Position numbers and translations under genes: made by a program. 64,000 nt of DNA from Galerina marginata. Lineage: Eukaryota; Basidiomycota; Agaricomycetes; Agaricales; Galerinaceae. The notes beneath the pieces are model-generated. The model was not told the origin of the DNA and made no database searches. It saw only the letters and a list, made by a program, of their open reading frames with translations. Position 1 is the first letter of the stretch. Every line of letters begins with the position of its first letter. Location: positions 3,472,001 to 3,536,000 of the forward strand of contig JAECYW010000005.1 of NCBI GenBank assembly GCA_023014335.1, read 5' to 3'. Of this stretch, positions 47,369 to 58,607 are shown in pieces.

Positions 47369-47970
47369 TCAGTTCGGTTCTTTTTCCAAACGAACTGTCA
47401 CTAACTTAAGTACGATGCTTGACACTAAGGCAAGATCGGTATCAACAATATCCGTTAATTGGCCGTCGACATCGTGCTTGACAACTACTATGTCACCAGT
47501 CCAATACAGCCTGTTCGACGCCAATACCCGTATGGGTTCGTTAGGAAGAAACTTTATACTCAGCGCCACCGCAGAAATCATGCAACACAGTTATTACGCA
47601 TACCTCGTCGGAAATCACGATGGTGAATGTCTCTTTCATTGGGATTTTGCTGTCGATCGGGAAACGATCGATGTGTACAAGTTGATCTTGAAGTGAGCTG
47701 CTAATCATTTGCCCGTCCATAAAAGGCGAGATCCAAGAGAATAGATCCAAGTCGGCAATCTTCGAGGCCGAGCGCGCATCGTCGCATGGCAGAATTAGAA
47801 TTTTGGCGACCTGGTCACCTCGCGCAGGATACATCAACCCAGTAATAGGTTGCTTATGATGACCGGTAATCATTAATTTAGGTTAAGAGACAGACGAGGT
47901 TGTTACTCACGTAACCCTGTTTGACTGCTTGGCGCGCCGCTCGATTCCCTGCTTTTATAATCGCGTCCAT
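47369..47970 (-). CDS. Small uncharacterised protein of the divergent pair, copy B (B2)
   Basis: Three exons (47970-47911, 47852-47604, 47551-47369) encode about 163 residues, from MDAIIKAGNRAARQ to VTVRLEKEPN. Introns are 58 and 52 bp with GT-AG ends. The product aligns over its length with that of 16693-17305: both have a short helical first exon, LDLFSWISPF versus LNLTRWLSNP, RFPIDSKIPMKETFTI versus RFPFDSKYPLSVTYTI, and GDIVVVKHDVDG versus GNIVVVKRKAG. Overall identity is modest, so the duplication is not recent. No domain is recognised. It is divergent from the F-box/NTase-like gene at 48148 with 177 bp between starts, the same arrangement as in pair A. Confidence 0.7.
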
Positions 47971-48147
47971 TATTCTGCAGAGACAATCAACCAAAAAACG
48001 AGAGGGGTAAGGCAGACGACGAGCGGTGTAAGAGAAGAAGAAACTATGTCTCACAAATCTAGCCCTAAATTCTAGTCTCTAGCCGGCAAGTGTCTCACGA
48101 ATCTAGACGTCATGACCCATATTTTCAACTCCTTCTTCCTCACCACC

Positions 48148-49154
48148 ATGAGCCACCGTCTACTTCCTGACGACATCTGGATCCATGTTCTGAAAGATCT
48201 CAATTGCCGTGACCTTTTCTCTACGATTTCCACCGGTAGACGCTTCTCCTCACTAGGCAAAATGGCTTTAAGGACACGCCTCATTTCGGAACTTGCCTTC
48301 TATACGGACTCACATAATGCCGAATTCTTGCGCTTGCTAGACGGAACAGCGTCTGTCATCGGTGGCTACTGTGCTCGGTATATAATCTGTCCTGAGCTTA
48401 GCCTCCCAGTACGTCTTACCTTCAATACCCTTCGTTAGGACTAACTCGCGTACTGTAGCATGTTCCGAGACCGATCGAAATTTACTCCACAAGTGGCCAA
48501 GGGCGTCCATGGGTCGAATACTGGCGACGATTAGGTTATTCATTACGCCATGTATCACCAAGAGCATTCAGGCCATGGGCTCTTGCTTCTATCCGGGTTT
48601 TCGAGAAAGAGGTAACGACAGACAGTAAGATCCCAAAGGTTGATCTAATATGTCTTCAGGGTGCCACGGTAATCCTAAACGAAACAAAAAGCTCTTCGGT
48701 TCTACCGGCGATACTCTCGTCAGAATATACATGTCAAGCTAATTTCATTACTTCCAGTCATGTATACTGCGCCTTCCCAGGTTTAACAACAAAGGGCAGT
48801 TACGTCCGAACTGGCCTGATAAGACGCGACCCGACACCTCTTCCCAAATCAGAGTCACTCTTTCGCCAATTCGATCCCAGCAAACTCAAAGGACCGTGTG
48901 GTTTGTACTGCCAAAACGTCGTGCGAAGGTCATTTCGAAGCGGGGGCATAGCTATGATGTCATGGGGTGGTACTAACCGTCCAAACAGCCATGAAGACTG
49001 GTTGCGAACAATTGATGAAACCTTCCTGGTCAACACTGACACGTTTTTCTGGTTGGGGGGGCACTGCACGAATGAATATTGCGAGAGCTACGGAAAAAAA
49101 GAACGCGCTTATGGGTGGTCCCTAACGGGACGATGCAAAAGTAACTTAGATTAA
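48148..49154 (+). CDS. F-box-like / NTase-fold-like protein, pair B (B1)
   Basis: Three exons (48148-48408, 48459-48611, 48660-49154) encode about 302 residues. ATG 48148 is chosen over 48112 because it places the F-box-like start MSHRLLPDDIWIHVLKDL at the N-terminus. Blocks shared with the gene at 15282-16312 are LPDD, ASVIGGYCARYI (SVIGG), PAILSSEYTCQANFI, HVYCAFPGLT, AMMSWGG and FFWLGGHCTNEYC. The second exon contains EYWRRLGYSL, in the place where the related gene at 49268 has the YLQSRGYKIK segment. The first intron follows the SVIGG region at an equivalent place in both genes. The SG-type NTase motif is degenerate (GGY), so an active enzyme is unlikely. The Cys pairs near the C-terminus are conserved and may bind metal. 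Confidence 0.65.
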
Positions 49155-49267
49155 AATTAGAACGCTCCCCATTTACGTCACCACACGCATTACTACTCAT
49201 CTCAGACAAGCGCCTGCGACATATATATTCCTTTTCGACCCTTTCTACCACCATTAATTCGCTCACA

Positions 49268-50099
49268 ATGCTGGACCCTGCAAATTCAGACGGTTAGCTT
49301 TGGTTCTACCTTTGGAGTCTACGTCGCTAAAAATGCTGCAGTTTATCAGAAGTTTTGCGACATCATCGCCAATTACAACATCAATCCGGCCCAAGATTTG
49401 CTGTCAGCAATGCAGCTTTCGAAATCGGTCCTCTCCGGTTCCGCTGCCCTATCGCTCTTCACGACAAAAGAATTCGAACCGGGCGATCTAGACTTCTATG
49501 TCCCGACCACTAGCGTTCAACCTCTGCAGACTTACCTCCAGTCTCGAGGATATAAAATCAAAAAGCCACGCCGCACTGCTCCTTATTTCACCAGTAGCAT
49601 AGCCGGTGTTGTCCTGCTCAAACGAGGAGGAAAATCTATCCATCTCATCATTTCAAACGCGGGATGCTTGCAACCCATCCTCCAATTTGACTCAACACTA
49701 GTTATGAACTACGTGGCATGGTATGGCGCGGTCTGCCTGTATCCTGACACCACGCAGTCCGGAGTTGGCATACGAAACGACCGAGAGCCGTCTAATTCTC
49801 AATTTTTCCTAAAATACAGGCGCCGCGGTTTTGAAATGGTGGACCAATTATCAGACGAGACACACCACTGCTCTAAAGAAGTCAGATCCTTATATGACGA
49901 TGCTACTCTCTTCTATCCATTCGGCAATAACGACAAAGCGATTGAGCGTCATGAAGACATTTTGGTGTGGCAATTAGCGGGGCAGTGTTGCGATTCACGG
50001 CGTCGTCGAGGCTTTTCCTTCACTACGCACGGAGAGTTAAGTGAGCAATCACTGGCTAACAGATCGAAACTAGCTCACCTACCTGACAGGATGGACTGA
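49268..50099 (+). CDS. NTase-fold-like protein, least degenerate family member (C1)
   Basis: Exon 1 is 49268-49292 and exon 2 is 49342-50099, joined over a 49 bp intron; about 260 residues starting MLDPANSDVYQKF. The motif VLSGSAALSLF followed 12 residues later by DLDFYVP matches the GS...DxD signature of nucleotidyltransferase-fold proteins. It is followed by TYLQSRGYKIK, SIHLIISNAGCLQPIL and STLVMNYVAWYG. The latter correspond to PILASAYTSQMNF and PAILSSEYTCQANFI of the genes at 15282 and 48148, which ties the three together. There is no F-box. The gene lies in tandem 113 bp after the gene ending at 49154. Nucleotide transfer activity is possible but unproven; the family is common and uncharacterised in mushrooms as far as I know. 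Confidence 0.65.
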
Positions 50100-51193
50100 T
50101 TAAGCTTTTACTAACTACGAAGACGGTACTCAATTTGAATGGGAAAATGCCAACATGTTTAATAAAATGGTCGATTCTACGTTTTTATAGGCTTCATTGA
50201 CACCTAAGAACTCGAACTCGAAGGCGGTCCAGTCCCCCTTGCTGACATCGCAATACGGATACCATATTTCCTCACCCGCGACCAGGTCTACCGCACACAC
50301 ACACACCTCACTCCACAGTTAAAAAGTCTTCTTCACAAATAGCTTAAAAAGGGAGAAAGTGAAATGGGGTGACGCGCCGCGCGATATATCGATTTCAGTT
50401 CACGTGACAGGTTTGTTGATCACTCAAGGCGAGTCACTTTCGGCTCTTTCAACACAACGTCGTATACGGCAGCCTTATGGGGGTGCAGCACTGGTCGCCA
50501 CAGCAGCGACCAATGCGGAGCAGCCAGCGCTGCCCCCCCTTCACCCCGGTCTGCACAAACCCAAATGCCTCCCCACCAGCCCTTGCAGTCCGGTTTACCA
50601 GCCGCTGATGCACAAGTCAGCGCCCTGCCTCCCTCTTATTGACTCACTCACGCAGTCTTGCATTTACAGCCCACGCCTGATTACCCGCCCTTGGCTGCGT
50701 CACAACCAACGCCCGTGCGTTCGTTGGAAACCTACTCTCACAGAGAAACCGTTAAATTGGTTTCGTTTACAACGCACAGTAGCTCAAGCGCATACCTCGT
50801 ACTGCCCCTAGTCCCCCTCGCAGTGCGGAAGACGTTCGTGCCTACTAATCTCAGACTGTCTATCTGTTGTGCCCGCCCAGTCAGTAACTTCCTCGAATCC
50901 CCACTAATCTCACACTGTCCGGTCTGTAACATCCTCAAGTCCCCCGAAAAGGGTCTCGTACATGCCGCGCGCAGCGACGGCCCTCACCGCAAGTACTATG
51001 TTTCGCTTAATGTACCGCCTAAGCTTTAGGGTCAGGCGTTGAACAGGCTGTGTTGACCAGAAGCCCACGTTGCATGAGGCAGTACGACCTCGATTCTCAC
51101 CGTCGTGATAAACAGCAAATATCTTCCAAGCCCCCCAGCCCCGCCATCTGCCCCACTTACCCACTCGACGCTCAAGATTGCTGAGCAGCAACG
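50100..51193. other. Intergenic stretch, no supported gene
   Basis: Overlapping ORFs at 50359-50811 and 50658-51029 are Pro/Ser/Cys-rich, lack domains and share DNA in different frames, so they are not called. A CA microsatellite (about six CA units) lies near 50293-50305. The last 200 bases precede the NACHT gene. Confidence 0.4.
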
Positions 51194-53706
51194 ATGAATT
51201 TCTCTCATTCAGTCATAACTGGGGGTAATTTTGTGCGACATAACACCAACCCAAGTACGTCGCATACTTCAACTTTAGTCTCCCAATTGACCGAGATCTC
51301 GTAGGTGTCAATGGTTTTGAGCGCCTTTACAACATGGCTGCTCCTGGCGCGTTCCATAATTCAGAAGAGCGTTTCGATCCACCAAAATGCCACGAAAACA
51401 CCCGCGTTGCAGTCCTCAAGAAAATCATGGACTGGATCCTGAGGCAAGATCCCGACACACGCGACGCAATAGTTATGTGGCTCTACGGTGCTGCTGGAGC
51501 GGGCAAGTCTGCCATCGCTCAATCACTGGCAGAGATGTGTTATGGCTCCAACAAACTTCTCGCCAGCTTTTTTTTCTCTAGAAACCATCCCCTTCGAGGA
51601 AACGCTCGGGCTTTGGTTGCTACACTCGCTTACCAGTTAGTCGTCAATCTCCCTCCTGGCACCCAAGTTCGTGAACACATCGTGGCCACTATTGAGCACA
51701 ACCCCCTAATCTTCGCGCAATCGCTGGAAGAACAGTTCCTATCATTGATTATTTCGCCACTTAAACAGCTAGCAGAGTCCGGCTTTTTCGCCAACCCGGA
51801 TTCCCCGCGTCTCATAATTATTGACGGACTCGACGAGTGCGATAAATCTCCAGTTCAATGCAACATCATCCGTACCATATTCCGATTAATTCACTCGCAT
51901 CATCTACCAATTCTTTTCCTCGTTGCCAGTCGCCCCGAAACAGAGATTTGTTCGGCCTTTGATGCGCCATCGTGCATACCAACTTTAGCGAGGCTCGCAC
52001 TGGACGATGGATACGGGTCTTCCGATGACATTCGGCTTTTCCTCAATGATAAATTTACAGAGATCAAGCAAACACATCGAATCAAGGATCATATCCCTAG
52101 CTCATGGCCGACACAAGAGGTTGTGGAAACCCTCGTTTGTAAATCGTCAGGACAGTTCATTTATGCTTCCACTGTCATAAAATTTGTTGGTTCTTCGCGT
52201 CATCAACCAACAGGTCGATTGGATATTATTCTCGGTATCCGTCCTGCAAACGGTGACGCACCTTTTGCCGAGCTAGATGCTTTGTATACCAACATTCTTT
52301 CTGGCGTCGATGATATGGTCAATGTTCTACACATACTCAGTCTCCTTATTCTTAAACCTTCTGATTTCTGGCTTGATGATAATCTTGAAGCCTTCTTGTC
52401 TCTGAACCCAGGAGACGTCCCTCTGATTCTTTCCGATCTTGGATCATTGGTTTCACTAGAGCAAGGGGCAGGTTACAAGGAGCCTAATATTCTCCATGCA
52501 TCCCTAAAGGACTTTTTACTTGATGTATCTCGTTCGAAAGACTCCTACATAAATCCGGTGGAAAGGCATAATGAATATGCTCGCCTCTCCTTCCAACATC
52601 TCAAAAGTGAGCTCCTTCAAACACTTTTCACATAAATCCTCACAAATGTTTCAACAAAATGTAGACAGCTCTGGGACTGTTTATGTCCCTTACCGACTTT
52701 TATACCATTGCTCTCATGCTCCCCTCACCCCGGAACTTCGGGGGAATATTCTCCAATTGTCTATTGAGTCGCTTCTAACTCCGGCAGTAAGAGAGTGGAC
52801 CCTTGGGGTTCCTGATGCAATTGATAGATTCTTTTCATTTCTTGATTCCTTGGTACGTTGGACCGAATCACGGATTTTGAGACATCCTGAACATGAATCT
52901 CATTTTAGGCATGGGACCCTGACAAGAAAGTCTACAAGGATCAACTACAATTACTAGACCAATTTTTCCTGCGCCACCTCGATGCATATTACTCCAATTC
53001 ATTTCTTTTTTTGGTTGTGACTGCAGTTCAAAACTCGGGATTCTTCTTCGGATCCATGCTTCTCTGGGCTCAAAGAAAAATTGATAGGCAGCGGCTCAGG
53101 CTATTTGAAGGCTTCACAAATCCTCCTTATTTGAAGTATCGGGAATTATTTCAAAATTTTATTAATGATCCTAGGCGATCTGGGAAATATCATCTGGAGG
53201 CTGCCCAATACGTCCGTGCTGCCATCGTGGCCTTGAAATATATCTGCAACCACTGGTCACACCCACTTCCAAAGGTTCATTCAGATCCTGACAAATACAT
53301 GCTTCGAAATGCGCCTCGAAGGTGGCGGGAGAAACGGGGAAGAAACAGTATCCTTTATACAGTCAGATCAAAACACAAAGGTCATCCCGATACGAAACTG
53401 CATCACTACATGCATCCGATGCCATATGGCCCTCCAGATTGGATTGATGAATACTCCTACTTCCCACATTGTCATTTTAATGTGTGCAAGCATCCTTGGC
53501 GGGAAAACAAACATTCCGCGTATACATTTCGCTTTGCACTCCATACTCTTCCTTACTTTTTGGAACAAGCGGAGAAATCCAAGGAGCTGTTCAACCTTGC
53601 TCGGACGGCTCAGTTTGGACCAAGAGCGAAGAATATCCCGAAGGACACAAGATTGGCCAAGAAGGCAATCGAGAAATATTTGAGCAGGTATTTGGAAGAC
53701 GTATGA
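51194..53706 (+). CDS. NACHT-domain NTPase (fungal NLR-like) with unusual C-terminus
   Basis: Four exons (51194-51254, 51305-52606, 52665-52852, 52909-53706) encode about 782 residues. The N-terminus MNFSHSVITGGNF is the short ITGG-type start often found on Agaricomycete NACHT proteins, followed by FHNSEERFDPPKCHENTR. The NACHT core has Walker A GAAGAGKS (about 82-89), Walker B LIIIDGLDECD (about 189-199) and the sensor-like FLVASRPE. The usual short C-terminal helical region ends near residue 560. After it comes a tail of about 265 residues with a hydrophobic stretch (NSFLFLVVTAVQNSGFFFG) and a basic part (RRWREKRGRN, KHKGHPDTKLHHYMH, ending in an AKKAIEKYLSRYL helix) that I do not recognise. 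WD40, TPR or ankyrin repeats are absent. Such proteins are thought to sense non-self; here that is inference. Confidence 0.85.
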
Positions 53707-56215
53707 GCGGAGGTTTAGGTGGGAGATTGCGTGAAATTCTGGGCCATGATATGTGAGCGCTATATGATCCTTTTTTCCTACTTACTATTCACCGCAACCC
53801 TCACAGATTCGCTTGAAAGGCGTTCGGTGAAGACATTAAAAGGGGAAATGGGAACGGTGTGGCGTCAGTGCACAGCTGTGCATGATGCTGAGGAGTTGAT
53901 GATTTCTCTGCGTAATTTAAATGAATGGTATTACCGTTTTGGTAGAGGTATTTACAACATATACCATTGATTTCAGAATATGTTTATTCAGGAGGGCAAA
54001 TGCAAAAAAGCATCGCCCTACCCAACAATTTGATTCTCAGAGAACAATTGAGGGTGGTATTTACAATACGTGGATGGCGAGTTGATTGCCTCAATCGTAA
54101 TCGGTGTCCTTTCTGAACACTATCAGCTTTGTCTAATGATGACACAAGGGGGACGAAGGATAGTGCAAAATTATATTGACAGGGACCAGCATCGAATTTC
54201 TATCCTTTCTCGTTTTTAATCCCATGCCCTTTCTATAACTCAGCCTCTATATATATGATCGCCAGCTGCTGCACCTGATTACAATTTGCACACTCCAGAA
54301 GTAATTGCTCCCGGCGCCTATTATCCGAAGGACCGACCGTCCAGCACCATGCAAAAATGCTCCCTGATTTCTTGGTTCGAGCAAGGCCTATATCATCGCA
54401 TGTCAATTCTCATCGTAACTCGAAAGAAAGAAAAGATAAGCCTACTCATCGAGGAAGAAACAAAGGTATCGACAATAACATGCCCAAAGAAACCATGAGC
54501 GCGTGCTTTGCGACTTTGGATTTAGGCTGTAACAATCGTTGGTGGGTTGCAATAACTTAAGCGCCATTCACGAAGGTAAGCCCACCTGAAGTATCATTGG
54601 CCTCTCGGTTCAGGATGACGAATGTTTGGGCCAGCACCGTCAAGATAATGGGGCAGCATCAAAGGGCTGTCACTTTTCCTGACCAATTTCTATATCATTG
54701 GTATGTCAATTCTCATCGTGATTCGGAAGAAAGGAAACGTAAGCTTACTCTTAGAGAAAGAAACGAAGGTGTCGGTCGAAGGTAAACTGCCTGAAGAAAC
54801 CATGAGCACTAAGCGAGGCTAGTTGCGAAGAAAAATCACCAGACCTGCACTGAAGAAATCGCTGAACTACCAAGCGTGCACTCAATGCTGAGAACAGAGA
54901 GTCGAGAGCGAGGAGAATCGACTCGCCGCCTTATAATCCTTACTGCACCCTGAAGACGCCAAAGTCAATAAGCTGACCAAAATGTGTGCGGCGAAAGTGA
55001 CTGACGCGTTTTAAGTTCGGGACTTGAGCTGCAAAAAAGTTATCAGAACACGTCATTTCTCAGGACCTCGTGTAAGCGTCGTTTCTTTTTCTTGTTTATT
55101 TGCACGAGAGGCTTGTCTTCTGGGGGGTCAAAGACGGGGACTCGTGGATGTGGAGGAACTGCATGCATTCTGGCTTCGAGGACGAGAGCATATACTGAAT
55201 AACGTACTGTTAATAAGTGCCAGATAAAGAGAACATGTACAGAGACAAACACACCGCATAGGGGATATTCCCAACATACCCCTGCCTAATATGCTTGTTA
55301 ATCCGCGCGTTTCTTCCACAAACTCCCATCAACGCCATGCACATTGTCCTCATCAACGAGTCCGTACTGCTTAGATCAAACAGCGGCGACCATCTTGCGG
55401 CGAATTAGGTCCAAGGGTCGATGTGCGGTGCGCGGTGACGGTAGGTGCGCATGGAGTCGATGTATCGGATGTCGGCGCAGCTTCGCAGAAACTCGGTGAG
55501 TGTGTCTGGGTAATAGAGTAGATCTGAATGAGGAATGTAGGCACAGTGTGAGACAAAGGTGAGGAGGACTTACAGTCGGGGAGTATCCGTGGGGTTTGCG
55601 GAACCCAAGGACTCGTTGTGGTACACGTGTAGGTACGAAATGTTATAAGAGAAGACGCTCTTCCTCGTATGCAGCCATCGGACACGACTTTGCCCAGTGC
55701 AGAGCCTAGAGACAGGGCACGTCGGTAAAGAATTCAGGTAACCGTCTATGAGATCCGTCGCGTTAACGATGCCGAACGCTATCCAAGTTATTGGCTATTA
55801 TAATGAAGGAGAGCAGCGAATATGGACGAATACCTGAAGCTCCACCCAGACCTTCGGACACTATGCAGCGAGTACGATTCGGGGTTCGAAGTTACGGTTC
55901 AACGTTCAACAGTTCAACGCAGGATGAAGTCGATAATTTTGTGCGTAAAGGAGTCACGTGTCAATGATGGAGGGCATCAAGCGCTTTTCTGGATTTTGGC
56001 TTTCATCCGCAACCTTTCCTCGGTGGCATACAGAAAACAATAGCGCTCTGCCACATACCGGAATATCCCAAGAGCAAAACACAGGCAGTGAAGTGGAAAT
56101 TTCAAATGACATCTCCCCTTCTAGATCTCCCAGTCGCCTTGTCGTTTCACTGTTTCAATCTGAGTGATTTTTTCACTCCAAGGCGTACTTGTGCCGGCTT
56201 CAAATCTTCAAAGCC
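53707..56215. other. Gene-poor stretch with a ~308 bp direct repeat
   Basis: No gene is supported over 2.5 kb. A block with ATGTCAATTCTCATCGT followed by GAAGAAACCATGAGC occurs near 54399-54500 and again near 54705-54810, offset by about 308 bp and diverged by roughly a quarter of bases. An ORF at 55371-55685 (reverse strand) is Ser/Thr/Pro-rich and not supported. The stretch ends at the transposon terminus at 56216. Confidence 0.4.
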
Positions 56216-56390
56216 CACATGGGACAGTAGTATATTTACATACTATACTGTAAAATGCCAATCAACGAAGTAGTCATAATATACGGGCTCAGTCTGACAA
56301 ATCTATTTTGCTACGAAGTTGACGTGTTCCATGGTCCGATCGGAATGGCTACGATGTAGCCATAGGATATGGTCCGATCGGATTGTGCTG
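56216..56390 (+). repeat. Left terminal sequence of the KDZ-type element (homologous to the palindromic element's ends)
   Basis: It starts CACATGGGACAGT, the same first 13 bases as both ends of the element at 31471-34814. Homology continues with ACATACTATAC, TTTTGCTACGAAGT, GGTCCGATCGGA and a GCTACGA-TGTAGC inverted box in the same order. The KDZ transposase gene and its accessory gene follow inside. The partner end (ending GTCCCATGTG) was not found before 64000, so the element either continues past the window or has lost it. The target duplication cannot be checked. Confidence 0.7.
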
Positions 56391-56520
56391 CCACGGTAGC
56401 GGTGGCCGTCGTATGAGTGGGATAAATTTTGCGGACCCCGATATATGAGCACTGCGGTCAACGGGCTGCCAAATTTGCTGGGCGCGGTATTTTCTGGTTT
56501 TTTTTTTTTGGGGGGGGGGA

Positions 56521-56850
56521 TTGGTCCTGGGTCCTGGGGAAATGTGCGGGCACCGTTGTTGGGACAATTTCTGGCCTGGGCTCCGGCAGAATATGCGGGA
56601 TCCCGCACCCACCGGCTTGGGGTTGGGCCGGATTCCGATCAAAATGTCTGCCGGCCAAAAGAATAGCATGCGGGCTCCAATAATTTTCTTTTGGCGGTGC
56701 GGTTTATTTTAATTTTTGGGGGATACTTTGGCCTGGGTTCCGGGAAAATGTGCGGGCACCGCGGTTGGGCAAATTCTGGCCTGGGCTCCGGGAGCATATA
56801 TATGTAGGATCCCGCACCCAGAGGGTTGGAGTGGGCACACATCCTGATCA
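56521..56850. repeat. Subterminal direct repeat, ~207 bp offset
   Basis: A block with CCTGGG...AATGTGCGGGCACCG, then TTCTGGCCTGGGCTCCGG and GGATCCCGCACCCA occurs at about 56525-56610 and again at about 56732-56820. CGG-N3-CCG boxes are at 56432, 56547, 56753 and 56963. Subterminal repeats of this kind commonly bind the transposase of DNA transposons; that function is inferred. Confidence 0.7.
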
Positions 56851-57087
56851 AACTGTGCGGCAGCCAGTAATTCAATTTTGTACAAGCCCAAGATCAACTT
56901 TCCATGATTACAACTGCAAGTGTGACAAGTTTTCGGAAATCTGATGTTTGCCTAAGGATTTGCGGTGCCCGGTACTGGTCAGCAGCATTGACCATATATC
57001 CGAATTTAGGTTGAGGTTAGCGAGAGGCAGCAAATGGTTATGTATATTGGCGACATTTTAAAAAACAGTGTATGGTACCCTCGTTTG

Positions 57088-58509
57088 TCAATCATCTCCT
57101 AACAGTTGATCTTCTTCCGCATCGTCCGCAGCATACTCATAATAATCGCCCATCTCGTCTTCCTGATATTCGTCCTCATCAAAGTCGGCGGGGTCCGAGA
57201 AATAATCGTCGTCGTTCAGTGCGTCGTTTGCGAAAGCTGATGGGATGGATGTTGTGGCACTTCCATCCGAGGTTGTAGACGACACATCCTCTATTTCGAC
57301 GTTTCTGACTTCCTCAAGATTGAGCATAGACGCAGTTGGAGGATGTGTAAGAGCTGTGGTATTCACAGGGGCTGGTAAAACATTTGTTGATTTGGGCGGA
57401 GAGTCTACACCGGCAGCCGTGGTCCTGTGAGTCGAAGCATCATCAGTTGGTGGGGCTAACTGGGTTGAAGAATTGCTTTGCTTCGTTTTAGGGCGGTTAT
57501 CAGGCCCTGGCGATACCGACGGGTAATACTTCGCGAATTCTCTTGGGAGGTTATATCCTCTTGTCTTGAAAGGTACGCCATATTTGCTGTTAATATTGTG
57601 AAGTATACTATACGCGCCAACGCGTAGAGTTGACCTTTCAACGGCCTCCCGACCTTCTACTATCTGCCCCTCGACAACCGTCTGTGCCATGCGGAGCTTT
57701 TCAAGGGCGAGCTTGAGTGTTTCTCGAAGGGGGACACAATTTTCACAGAGAGCCTCCGCAGGGTTTGGTGAAGGAGGCAGGGGTGGTTCAGGCCGTGGGG
57801 CAAGCCCGGGCACCTCACCTTTGCCAAAGCACATGCGGTGGCCGAGCGTAGTCAGCTCTTCACTAATCATCGGGTCGCCGCGACTGTCTCGTGGTATCGC
57901 CTAATCAAAAATATTGAAAAGGGAAGTGATGATGCATAATGATTACTTACCGCGTAATAAAATGCCATAAAGTGGTCTTGTCCCACTTGATAATTCACAA
58001 CACGATCCACTGAGCCGCCTGTCTTCCACCAGTATGCAAATGGTTTTGTCGATTCAAGGATTAGAGTGTCGTCATAATCGGTGAAGTCCATATTGATGGA
58101 CTCCGGAATCGTAATGTGTAGTTGTGCTCCAACATAGGGTGTATAGACGGTGGCCGCAACATCTGTCAAAAGGTACGGGGCCCGAATATGGAACCCTTGA
58201 AGCGAGCAATAGCCAATGTGAGCGAGGATCATCTCCTGCAAGAATGATGAATGATAAAATTTAATAGTCAGTTGAAGCACTTACAATTTCTTCGCGAATA
58301 TGGTCATCGCCGTTGACAGGACGGTCTTTTGGCTCCACAACAATAAGAACCCGGAGGGCGGCTCTCAGCCTGGCCATAAGGACGTGTAATTTCAGTCGGG
58401 CCATAGCCTCACGATCTTCGAAAGGGAAAAAAAAACGGCGACTGGGAGACGGAGCGACGAGCTTCGGAAGATCCTTCTCCACAACGGAGGCAGAGGTCTT
58501 CTTGTCCAT
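57088..58509 (-). CDS. Accessory protein gene next to the KDZ transposase
   Basis: Three exons join in frame from ATG 58509 (MDKKTSASVVEKDL) over introns near 58285-58240 and 57951-57902 to a stop at 57088, about 425 residues. The N-terminal half is globular (LKLHVLMARLRAALRVLIVVEP, HIGYCSLQGFHIRAPYLL, PFAYWWKTGGSVDRVVNYQVG). The C-terminal half is Pro/Ser/Thr-rich and ends strongly acidic (DEDEYQEDEMGD). No domain is recognised. It lies 99 bp downstream of the transposase stop on the same strand and inside the terminal sequence at 56216, so I infer it is carried by the element. A role in regulating or assisting transposition is a guess. Confidence 0.65.
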
Positions 58510-58607
58510 GATGGAGGTAGAGAAACAGGATTGTTGTCCAATTTTGATATCAATCTCCAATCTTTAAGATCGATTTAATCATGTGACCAGACTAAAAATT
58601 ATAAATT

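Noticed and set aside
50359..51029. Overlapping Pro-rich ORFs upstream of the NACHT gene
   Set aside because: Shared DNA in different frames and composition typical of GC-rich non-coding sequence.
51334..52635. Frameshift at the end of the NACHT exon
   Set aside because: A 58 bp intron with GTGAGC donor and GTAG acceptor (52607-52664) restores the frame without any shift.
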